NCBI GenBank assembly: GCA_011605715.1
Contig: JAAOZO010000243.1
Span: 1-7,371 of the forward strand
DNA length: 7,371 bases
Direction of reading: 5' to 3'
From: Nitrososphaerota archaeon
Lineage (GTDB): Archaea > Thermoproteota > EX4484-205 > JAAOZO01
The notes under the pieces: model-generated
The model's database searches: none
Seen by the model: the letters and a program-made list of their open reading frames with translations, nothing else
What the model was told of the DNA's origin: nothing
Shown here: piece by piece, positions 1-5,664 of the stretch
How the letters are laid out: the number at the start of each line of letters is the position of its first letter
Numbering within the stretch: the first letter of the stretch is position 1
Program-made: the position numbers and the translations under genes

Positions 1-380
1 GATGAAACTATAATCTTTAATTTTGCTAAGAAAGCTTACTTATGGGCAGCTAGAGAAGTAAAGAGTGGAGAAGTTATAGCACTGCAAGTAACTAGAGGAA
101 GGGGAATAGGAGAATGTTTAAGATTTTTAGAGAAATTAAAAGAAGTATGCAAGAACAATCCTACTGTTTATACTGATAGTACTATAGTACAACTGGCCAA
201 TGAAGTTCCTTAAGATAGGAGGTAATAGGAACCTTTGGTTCCTATTTTGGGATAAGGAATTCAATTGAGCAATGGTTCTCTGAACTAAAGAGAAGGATAA
301 GACAGTTCAACGTTTGCTTTCCCACTTACAAGCCAAGAGTTTCAGAGCGGTGGATAGCATCGTGGGTAGCCTTAAGTTGA
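1..380 (+). pseudogene. Decayed DDE transposase of an insertion sequence (IS6/IS240-like), 5' end outside the window
   Basis: Transposase remnant readable only across three frames. Frame 1 (1-213) starts with DETIIFNFAKKAYLW, holds the first catalytic Asp, continues through a strand containing GEVIALQVTRGRG, and reaches YTDS with the second Asp. It then loses frame. Frame 2 (188-249) gives YNWPMKFLKIGG, which fits the segment that normally follows the second Asp. Frame 3 (246-380) gives FGIRNSIEQWFSELKRRI with the third catalytic acid (Glu) in an arrangement typical of IS6/IS240-type DDE enzymes, and ends WIASWVALS before TGA at 378-380. All three catalytic residues survive but in different frames, so the gene is inactive as it stands. 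The N-terminal part lies before base 1. An imperfect palindrome (AGTTGA and TCAACT, 375-391) at the end of the coding part may belong to the element's terminus. The exact IS family is uncertain; the DDE assignment is firm. Confidence 0.82.
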
Positions 381-400
381 CAGTCTCAACTTTGTGCCTG

Positions 401-414
401 AAAGATTTAAATTA
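401..414 (+). promoter_or_regulatory. TATA-box promoter of the MFS transporter
   Basis: The sequence AAAGATTTAAATTA contains an archaeal TATA-like core (ATTTAAAT, 405-412) preceded by purine-rich bases that fit a BRE. Its centre is about 28 bases before the ATG at 436, so the transcript would start at or very near the start codon (leaderless). It lies only about 20 bases after the end of the transposase remnant. Confidence 0.55.
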
Positions 415-435
415 CATCGATATCAATAACACGGT

Positions 436-1659
436 ATGGAAAAGACAGATCAGGGCTTTCACGAAGACTCAAAGAAACCTGGTCTTAGAAACGTTTATGC
501 GATGGGGCTCGTAAGTTTCTTTACTGATGTTTCAACGGAAATGGTCACAGGCTACTTGCCTGTCTTTATAGTTAAGGATTTAGGTGGAACGAAAGCAATT
601 CTTGGACTAATTGAAGGAGCTGGAGAACTTGCTAACAATTTCTTCAGGATGATAAGCGGTTTTCTTTCAGATAGGCTTGGAAAGAGAAAACCTTTAGTGT
701 TCGCAGGTTATGCTTTTTCTACGATTTCAAAACCTCTTTTTGCAGTTTCAACAACGCCAGCAGAAGCTCTTTCGGTTAGAGTTATGGATAGAACAGGCAA
801 GGGAATAAGAACTTCTCCACGTGACGCTCTTCTTAGCCAATCTGTAGATGAAAAAGTAACTGGAAAAGCTTTTGGTCTTCACAGAACCCTTGACCAGCTG
901 GGTGCTATTCTTGGACCTCTACTTGCAACAATTCTTTTGCCTTTAATTGGACCAAGACCTCTTTTTGTAGCTTCATTCATACCTGGCATAATTGCTTTGC
1001 TTATTCTGTGGTTTCTTGTAGTAGACGTGAAAACTGCTCCTAGAAAATCACAACTTCTTAAAGGCGCTTCTAAAATCGTGAAGGGTGAGTTTCTTCTCCT
1101 CCTAGCAATACTGGCTATATTTGGGATTGGCTACTATGACTTTTCGTTCATACTTGTTCGCTCAGCTGAGCTGGGAATTACTCCTGATCTAGTACCCCTA
1201 GTTTACATGGCAATTAACTTATTTCATACTGCTGTAGGCTATCCTGCTGGAGTTCTTTCTGATAAGATCGGAAGAGAACCTCTCCTCGCAACATCTTTTT
1301 TACTCTTCTCATTAACTTCCTTAATCTTTGCTTATTCCAGTGGACTTCTTGCAATAATTTTGCTTGTTGTTTTTTATGGTCTGTATTTTGGAATATATGA
1401 AACAGTTTCAAGAGCATTAGTTCCAAGGTATGCCCCCTCAGAACTCAGAGGAACAGCTTATGGGTTGTTCTATATTGTGGTAGGGCTGTCAAATTTGGTA
1501 GGTATGTCGTTAGTAGGATTTATTTGGGATAACGTTGGTAGAACACAAGCCTTTACTTATAGTACTCTTACTGGAATCATTGCAACAGTTTTAGCTAGCC
1601 TCCTCGTCATCAGAGCAAGGAGAAAACTTAACAAAGAAAAGCAATCTTCGTCACTTTAA
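436..1659 (+). CDS. MFS transporter, MJ1317-like group
   Basis: A 407-residue integral membrane protein with the usual length and two-half organisation of the major facilitator superfamily. SFFTDVSTEM (residues 27-36) opens the first helix in the manner of the uncharacterised archaeal/bacterial group typified by MJ1317. The loop motif GFLSDRLGKRKPL (75-87) is MFS motif A, and a related GVLSDKIGREPL (272-283) sits at the equivalent place in the second half, as expected from internal duplication. DRTGKGIRTSPRDALL (118-133) is a strong signature of this group. Hydrophobic stretches consistent with about 11-12 helices alternate with short loops, and the C-terminus is basic (RARRKLNKEK). Members are predicted proton-linked or drug/metabolite transporters, but the substrate cannot be read from the sequence. 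ATG 436 is preferred over the in-frame ATG at 502 because the TATA box at 405-412 is spaced for a leaderless start there. No co-directional partner gene follows closely. Confidence 0.93.
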   Translation: MEKTDQGFHEDSKKPGLRNVYAMGLVSFFTDVSTEMVTGYLPVFIVKDLGGTKAILGLIEGAGELANNFFRMISGFLSDRLGKRKPLVFAGYAFSTISKPLFAVSTTPAEALSVRVMDRTGKGIRTSPRDALLSQSVDEKVTGKAFGLHRTLDQLGAILGPLLATILLPLIGPRPLFVASFIPGIIALLILWFLVVDVKTAPRKSQLLKGASKIVKGEFLLLLAILAIFGIGYYDFSFILVRSAELGITPDLVPLVYMAINLFHTAVGYPAGVLSDKIGREPLLATSFLLFSLTSLIFAYSSGLLAIILLVVFYGLYFGIYETVSRALVPRYAPSELRGTAYGLFYIVVGLSNLVGMSLVGFIWDNVGRTQAFTYSTLTGIIATVLASLLVIRARRKLNKEKQSSSL

Positions 1660-1868
1660 GGTAAAATAGAAAGTCAGCTAAACTATTCGCAATTTGTCAA
1701 TTGTTCTTAAGCGAGTTTCTGCTCTAAGGATATATTCAATTAATACAGAAGGATTATAGCAATCATTCAGGCGTTAATAAATTTAGCATATGCATTGATA
1801 TGCTATAAAAGGGCGAATAAAAGGAGAGTTTAAACCTGTTCCAAGTCTTTTCATAGCAATCTCTTATC
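1660..1868. other. Intergenic region without a supported gene
   Basis: About 200 bases separate the MFS stop from the end of the AbiEi-like remnant. Neither strand carries a convincing reading frame. On the minus strand a 23-codon frame beginning ATG (about 1854) follows the regulator remnant, where an AbiEii toxin gene would be expected, but it does not resemble the nucleotidyltransferase and ends at once. The notable content is the inverted repeat and TATA box described separately. Confidence 0.5.
1784..1811 (+). promoter_or_regulatory. Perfect 8-bp inverted repeat abutting a TATA box
   Basis: TAGCATAT (1784-1791) and ATATGCTA (1798-1805) form a perfect inverted repeat around the 6-base spacer GCATTG. 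The right arm runs directly into GCTATAAAAGG (1802-1812), a good match to an archaeal TATA box on the plus strand. A dimeric regulator binding the repeat would cover the TBP/TFB site, so this looks like an operator-promoter. A transcript would start near 1832, yet the only thing downstream is the AbiEi-like remnant on the opposite strand. It may serve a non-coding or antisense RNA, or be left over from a lost gene. The arms could also pair as an RNA hairpin, but no T run follows. Confidence 0.4.
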
Positions 1869-2536
1869 TCAGACAACAACTTTCTTCTTAACTCTTTCTT
1901 CCCTAAACCGCTCCATATTTCCTGTTGTCTCCAAGTAAAGTCTAAGTCAACGCTGTATTGTTGAGATTATTTTCTCTTCTGGTAAACTACGGTATCTAAA
2001 AACGTAAGCAAAATCTAGGAGAGTCTTCTCCGCATCAGAGAACCTAATTCCATTCTTATCTACTACTCCTAAGCTAAGAAGCCTACTCTTAAGCTTAAGA
2101 AACTTCACTTTCTCTTCGGCGATCTCTATTTCTTTAGGCCGGTAAATCTTATCGTCCACCACGAAGATTGTCCTAAAAACTCATGAGTAAGACCATTAAA
2201 CCTTAGTGCGGTATAGAGCCCAAAGTACCAGTTTACCCCAAGCTTGTCTAATCCTGAAGAAATAACCCAGTAAGGGTCTATAAACCTCTTAAGCTTGAAC
2301 TCTTCAATAGTCTTCGCATAGTATAGATCCCTTAAGATCCTGGTGAAATATCCATAAGATATCATGAAATTAATCGTATTAACATGATTCACTCGGAACC
2401 TTTTACAGATTCTTTTCACCTCTTCTCTAGTGATAACACTACCCCAAACTTCGATAACAAGAACTTTGTCGCAATCCTCATAGTATTTATTTATGTAATA
2501 ACCTTTAAAAATCTTTTTGATTGTTACATAAGCCAT
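1869..2536 (-). pseudogene. AbiEi-like antitoxin/transcriptional regulator, broken by a frameshift and an in-frame stop
   Basis: The first part (ATG at 2536) carries a winged-helix segment, VITREEVKRICKRF then INFMISYGYFTRILRDLYY, followed by DPYWVISSGLDKLG and WYFGLYTALRFNGLTHEF, characteristic of AbiEi-type regulators (antitoxin half of the AbiEi/AbiEii type IV toxin-antitoxin system). At the T5 run (minus strand of 2175-2179) the frame is lost. Adding one T gives EFFRTIFVVDDKIYRP and continues into frame 1947-2162, which holds KFLKLKSRLLSLG and FSDAEKTLLDFAYVFRYRSLPEEK, the conserved C-terminal half of the family. TGA at 1947-1949 then interrupts the frame. Reading through gives LRLYLETTGN and a basic tail to TGA at 1869-1871, which fits the family's usual ending. 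The restored length is about 220 residues, normal for the family. No AbiEii nucleotidyltransferase gene follows. The family call is strong; whether the product is wholly dead depends on the two lesions being real. Confidence 0.8.
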
Positions 2537-2557
2537 TTTTAAAGTTTAACGAAGCAA

Positions 2558-2580
2558 AGTTAAAAGAGGAAATAAACTTT
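2558..2580 (-). promoter_or_regulatory. Possible promoter of the AbiEi-like gene
   Basis: On the minus strand, CTCTTTTAACTTT is centred about 27 bases before the ATG at 2536, and AAGTTTATT lies about 12 bases further upstream. Either could serve as the TATA element. Both are weak matches in an AT-rich background. Confidence 0.25.
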
Positions 2581-2674
2581 TTAGTGAACAACCTAAACAG
2601 TACAAAAGGCTGAGCTTGACAACGCCACATTTCCTATAAATAAATTAGTACCATCAAGTTTCATTAGCCACGCA

Positions 2675-2707
2675 GTATAAAAGAATAGTGTTCTACTTTT
2701 CTAGAAC
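2675..2707 (+). promoter_or_regulatory. Upstream TATA-like box with inverted repeat GTTCTA/TAGAAC
   Basis: GTATAAAAG (2675-2683) is a good archaeal TATA match. About 25 bases after its centre, where transcription would start, lies a perfect 6-bp inverted repeat, GTTCTA (2690-2695) and TAGAAC (2702-2707), with a 6-base spacer. The arrangement suits an operator at a transcription start. It lies upstream of the membrane methyltransferase, so transcripts from it would have a leader of about 60 bases, in contrast to the leaderless start from the closer box. Confidence 0.35.
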
Positions 2708-2725
2708 AAAGCGTACTAAGAATTA

Positions 2726-2736
2726 GAATAAAATAT
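2726..2736 (+). promoter_or_regulatory. Proximal TATA-like box of the membrane methyltransferase
   Basis: GAATAAAATAT is centred about 34 bases before the ATG at 2765 and about 25 before the alternative TTG at 2756, which allows a transcript with almost no leader. Confidence 0.4.
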
Positions 2737-2764
2737 CCCATGTGCGTAGCAAATATTGTGGGAA

Positions 2765-3727
2765 ATGGAGCACAAAAAAAGCCTTCTCATTGCAATAGTA
2801 CTTTCTGTATTGTTCACTGTTGCTTTAGTTTATGCAACATTCGAAATTCCAAAATTGATTAACAGTCTTCTAGTTCACGTATTTCCAGACTATGCTTTAA
2901 TTGGAGAGTGGGACAAAGTTCAAGAGGTAACCGCGGCTATGAGACCTTTTGGCTATGTTGCATTTTTATGTGTGTTAGGCTTAATGTTAGTTGGATTTAT
3001 AATTAACAGGTGGAAACTATCAGTTCTGAGTTCGTTCTCTTTGTTTCTGCCAGTGTTCAGTAGGTTTGCTTTTACAATGTTCTTTCTTGCTGGAGTTGGC
3101 TTTTTGAGAATTTTGTGGTTTCCGTTGATTGACGCTTCACCAACGATCCTTAAGCTTGGAAATGTTGTTTATATGCCCTACTTAATATTAGAGTTCTTAT
3201 TTCATTTCATAAACATTGACATAGGAATTCCGTTTAGTATTCTTTCTATGAGCATTGGAATTTTCGTCTTCTTCTTAGGAGTTATAACTTGGCTATATGG
3301 AAAGTCTAATGGTATTGAACTAATAGATTTTTGGATATATAGGTACTCAAGACATCCTCAATATTTAGGCTTCTTAATATGGAGCTACGGACTTTTGTTG
3401 TTAACTTCTTTATTAAGTGTACCTCGTGGAGGTTACGTTCCGCCTCCAAGTCTTATATGGTTGTTCTTAGCTTTAGTGACAATTGGCTCCGCTATACAGG
3501 AAGAAAATGCAATGACTAAGAAGTATGGAGAAAAATACTCAGAGTATCGTAACAGTACTGCATTTATGATTCCACTTCCTAAAGGCGCTTCTACCTTGAT
3601 TATGATTCCTGTCAAGGTTTTATTAAGAAAAGAATGGCCAGAAAGTAAAAAAGAAGTAGTTTATGTTATCGTAATCTACGGAACAATGTTTATATTTTTG
3701 TCGCTTCCGTTGCTTGCCTTCTTCTAA
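2765..3727 (+). CDS. Integral membrane methyltransferase, isoprenylcysteine/phospholipid methyltransferase type (ICMT/PEMT-like)
   Basis: A 320-residue membrane protein. The C-terminal half has the signature of the ICMT/PEMT family: a helix, then YRYSRHPQYLGFLIW (residues 193-207) with the Arg-His-Pro core that binds S-adenosylmethionine, a helical hairpin, the acidic pair EE (246-247), KKYGEKYSEYR (252-262) and the short PLP segment (270-272). Family enzymes methylate lipid or membrane-bound substrates at the membrane face; the substrate here is unknown. The family core is about 150-200 residues. This protein adds about 150 residues in front with several hydrophobic segments (about 7-25, 63-82, 93-120, 135-150) and finishes with another helix after the core (about 298-318). 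ATG 2765 is chosen over TTG 2756, three codons upstream in frame, because TTG starts are rarer; both remain possible. The ATG at 2740 is out of frame. The gene stands alone, convergent with the ATPase downstream. Confidence 0.82.
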   Translation: MEHKKSLLIAIVLSVLFTVALVYATFEIPKLINSLLVHVFPDYALIGEWDKVQEVTAAMRPFGYVAFLCVLGLMLVGFIINRWKLSVLSSFSLFLPVFSRFAFTMFFLAGVGFLRILWFPLIDASPTILKLGNVVYMPYLILEFLFHFINIDIGIPFSILSMSIGIFVFFLGVITWLYGKSNGIELIDFWIYRYSRHPQYLGFLIWSYGLLLLTSLLSVPRGGYVPPPSLIWLFLALVTIGSAIQEENAMTKKYGEKYSEYRNSTAFMIPLPKGASTLIMIPVKVLLRKEWPESKKEVVYVIVIYGTMFIFLSLPLLAFF

Positions 3728-4015
3728 CTCATCGTTGTTTTTATAAATAACTGAAACATGTTTTTCGTGCAAGACACGAGAAGTACAGGCATAAACTTAC
3801 GTGCCTTAACAACTAATGTATTCTCTTTTTAAAAATACCCTTTCAACTTCGTTGTCAACTTATTTAGCAAAGTATGGCCATGTTTATTGCTTATATTAAT
3901 AGAAAGGTATATTCTCAACTCCCAAAAGATTATTATAACTTTAGTAAAACGTAAAGATTTTTATTTAAAGTTACATTTAAGTATTTTTATTCAAATGCAG
4001 GAAGCTTACTAGTAT
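3728..4015. other. Convergent spacer between methyltransferase and ATPase genes
   Basis: No gene seen. Soon after the methyltransferase stop is a T-rich stretch (GTTTTTAT, about 3737-3743) that could end transcription, and a short hairpin TCGTG/CACGA with a 5-base loop (3765-3779). T-rich, partly repeated blocks, GATTTTTATTTAAAG (3956-3970) and TATTTTTATTCAAAT (3982-3996), lie near the end of the ATPase gene. These are low-complexity AT sequence and I assign no firm role. Confidence 0.4.
3737..3743 (+). terminator. Oligo-T terminator candidate after the methyltransferase gene
   Basis: A run of five T beginning about ten bases after the stop codon fits the oligo-U termination signal of archaeal RNA polymerase. 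A T run of this length is common by chance in such AT-rich DNA. Confidence 0.3.
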
Positions 4016-5347
4016 CTATAAGCTAAAACTTATCAGCCATTTCCATAAAGGTAAACACTTAATCTTTCTATTTTCAACTTCTAATTCACCTTCATAGTCC
4101 CATGTGATTATTAGTAAATCTTTGCACTTTAATTCTTCAGAAGCTTTAATTAAATTTTCAACTTCTCTTTTTTCAATCTCATCTTTACTGTTGGCATAGG
4201 TAACTTGAATTAATTTCTTGATGTTCGTACCTTCTCGGATAACAAAATCCACTTCATTTCCATTTCTCTTTCCGTACTCCTTCCAGTAAAAAATTTCAAA
4301 CTTTGAACTCTCCTTTCTCCTTAGCAGTTCTACTGCAACTGAATTTTCCATCAATCTACCAAAACTTTTTTCAGCATTTGAATAAATTGCTCTGACTATA
4401 CCATTATCTACAACGTATAGCTTTTTTGGATATTGTTTCCTTTCTTTTATTGAGTAAGAAAAGATTTCAATAGGAAACAAGAAGAAAACCTCCTCTGAGT
4501 ATTTTAGGAATTTAATCAAGGTAGACTTACTGCACTTCAATCCCAATGTCTTCAAATAATTGTAAATTTTGGAAACGCTCACTTGTTTAGAAAAACAAGT
4601 CACAGCATATCTTAGAAAAGCATCTAATAAAATAGGGTCAACTTTATACCTCTCTACAAGATCTTTGTAAAAAATTGTTTCGTAATAAGTCCTTAGAATC
4701 TTTTCTTTTGCATCAACCTCCTCTGTTAAAACAACTTTCGGATATCCTCCAAATTTAACGAACTCTTCTGTTAACCTAAGTATTTTTCCTCTTTCCTCCA
4801 AATAGCTTAATACTTCGACATTTTTCAATTCAATTTTTTTTGCTTTTAAAAATTCTCTAAAACTAAAGGGAAATACTATAAAATCTATACTTCTTCCTCT
4901 CAAGGCCGTCGCAATCTCTTTGCTAGAAAGTTTTGAAGAAGATCCAGAAATAAAAATCTTAAATTTCCCACTTTCATAAACTCTTCTTACCCATTTGTCC
5001 CAATCTCTAACGTTTTGAATCTCATCAAGAAAAAGGTATATCTGAGTCTTCTCTTCAGGCAGAAACAACTGATAGAAAACCTTTATCATATCTTCTAAAT
5101 TGTTTGCATCTAAATTTCTTAATCTCTCATGCTCAAAATTTACATAAAGCATGTTTTCTCTAGAAACCATACTAGAAAGCTCTCTAATTAGCTGAAACAC
5201 TCTGAAAGTTTTTCCTGCTTGTCTTGGCCCTATTATTGTAATTATCGTAGTTGGTTCTAATGGTATTTTGATTTCTCTCTCAACAAGTTCAGGTAGCTTT
5301 CTTACTCTCCATTCAGAAAGAACAACTCTAAAGTCCTCTTCTCTCAT
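4016..5347 (-). CDS. AAA-family ATPase with DUF4143-type nuclease-like C-terminal domain
   Basis: A 443-residue protein of the widespread archaeal/bacterial AAA_14 plus DUF4143 type. The ATPase domain has Walker A GPRQAGKT (residues 40-47), Walker B IYLFLDE with D108-E109, and FISGSSSKL (132-140) as the sensor-type strand. FVKFGGYPKVVL (196-207) is typical of the region just after the ATPase domain. A winged-helix-like part (about 250-300) follows. The C-terminal part resembles the PD-(D/E)XK fold: ENSVAVELLRR (335-344), then FYWKE, then NEVDFVI (364-370), then LIQVTY (379-384). The last strand has Gln-Val-Thr where an active enzyme would usually have Glu-X-Lys, as is common in DUF4143. Family roles are poorly known; nucleic-acid handling or a defence/toxin-like function is often suggested. 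The minus-strand box GTTTATAAA about 28 bases before ATG 5347 indicates a leaderless start. It is divergent from the coiled-coil gene, with about 320 bases between the starts. Confidence 0.92.
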   Translation of the reverse strand: MREEDFRVVLSEWRVRKLPELVEREIKIPLEPTTIITIIGPRQAGKTFRVFQLIRELSSMVSRENMLYVNFEHERLRNLDANNLEDMIKVFYQLFLPEEKTQIYLFLDEIQNVRDWDKWVRRVYESGKFKIFISGSSSKLSSKEIATALRGRSIDFIVFPFSFREFLKAKKIELKNVEVLSYLEERGKILRLTEEFVKFGGYPKVVLTEEVDAKEKILRTYYETIFYKDLVERYKVDPILLDAFLRYAVTCFSKQVSVSKIYNYLKTLGLKCSKSTLIKFLKYSEEVFFLFPIEIFSYSIKERKQYPKKLYVVDNGIVRAIYSNAEKSFGRLMENSVAVELLRRKESSKFEIFYWKEYGKRNGNEVDFVIREGTNIKKLIQVTYANSKDEIEKREVENLIKASEELKCKDLLIITWDYEGELEVENRKIKCLPLWKWLISFSL

Positions 5348-5363
5348 AAATTGTACTGTATTA

Positions 5364-5432
5364 GAACAATTTTATAAACATTTTGTTCTTTTAAGGAACA
5401 ACTTTCATTGACTCTTGAACAATTTATAAAAC
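5364..5432 (-). promoter_or_regulatory. ATPase promoter with repeated GAACAA/TTGTTC motifs
   Basis: The TATA-like box (minus-strand GTTTATAAA, 5371-5379) is flanked by four copies of one hexamer: GAACAA at 5364-5369, 5396-5401 and 5417-5422, and its complement TTGTTC at 5383-5388. The copies at 5383-5388 and 5396-5401 form an inverted repeat with a 7-base spacer just upstream of the box. The hexamer plus TATA block is itself nearly duplicated: GAACAATTTTATAAAC (5364-5379) and GAACAATTTATAAAAC (5417-5432), 53 bases apart. This looks like binding sites for a dimeric or cooperative regulator at the ATPase start. The TATA assignment is better supported than the operator. Confidence 0.5.
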
Positions 5433-5617
5433 AAGACATAGCAGTAGACGGTAGTCTTAGAGCTTGAAACATAGGCGTAGCTAAGAATAGTGAGCTAAAG
5501 AAACCTTTTACAGCAGTTTTATCCTCTGCCTCTGTCTAATGAACTCAAGAAAGACAAGTTCTAATAGTTCCAGAAAACTATGTATGTCAAAAACTACGAA
5601 GTTTAGAACCATCCTAA
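5378..5617 (+). pseudogene. Possible degenerate reading frame in the divergent spacer
   Basis: One plus-strand frame runs from 5378 to TAA at 5615-5617 with only three internal stops: TGA in the middle, after DGSLRA, and an adjacent TAA-TGA pair about 75 bases later. Between stops it reads like protein, with IAVDGSLRA, then NIGVAKNSELKKPFTAVLSS, then TQERQVLIVPENYV. An Asp-Gly-Ser after hydrophobic residues, followed by a hydrophobic strand, recalls the N-terminal active-site region of NurA-type nucleases, but this is a loose resemblance and the C-terminal part is absent. No start codon is evident and the first part overlaps the ATPase promoter. It may be gene debris or chance. Confidence 0.25.
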
Positions 5618-5626
5618 AAATAGTTA

Positions 5627-5639
5627 TGCTTAAATATTA
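5627..5639 (+). promoter_or_regulatory. TATA-like box of the coiled-coil/nuclease-fold gene
   Basis: TGCTTAAATATTA is centred about 32 bases before ATG 5665, allowing a transcript with a leader of only a few bases. No Shine-Dalgarno sequence precedes the ATG. Confidence 0.45.
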
Positions 5640-5664
5640 TTACTTAATAAAATGATAGTTAGAA

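Noticed and set aside
184..198. Short ATAGTAC tandem duplication next to the first transposase frameshift
   Set aside because: Removing one unit does not restore the expected frame, so it does not explain the shift.
314..514. Plus-strand 66-codon open frame over the transposase end and MFS start
   Set aside because: It overlaps the transposase C-terminal frame and the start of the MFS gene in another frame and has no protein-family features.
1214..1426. Minus-strand 70-codon open frame
   Set aside because: It lies wholly inside the MFS gene, whose frame carries clear family motifs.
2740..2764. ATG at 2740 and TTG at 2756 as methyltransferase starts
   Set aside because: The ATG is out of frame. 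The TTG is in frame and possible, but the ATG three codons later is the likelier start.
3433..3615. Minus-strand 60-codon open frame
   Set aside because: It is antisense to the conserved C-terminal core of the membrane methyltransferase.
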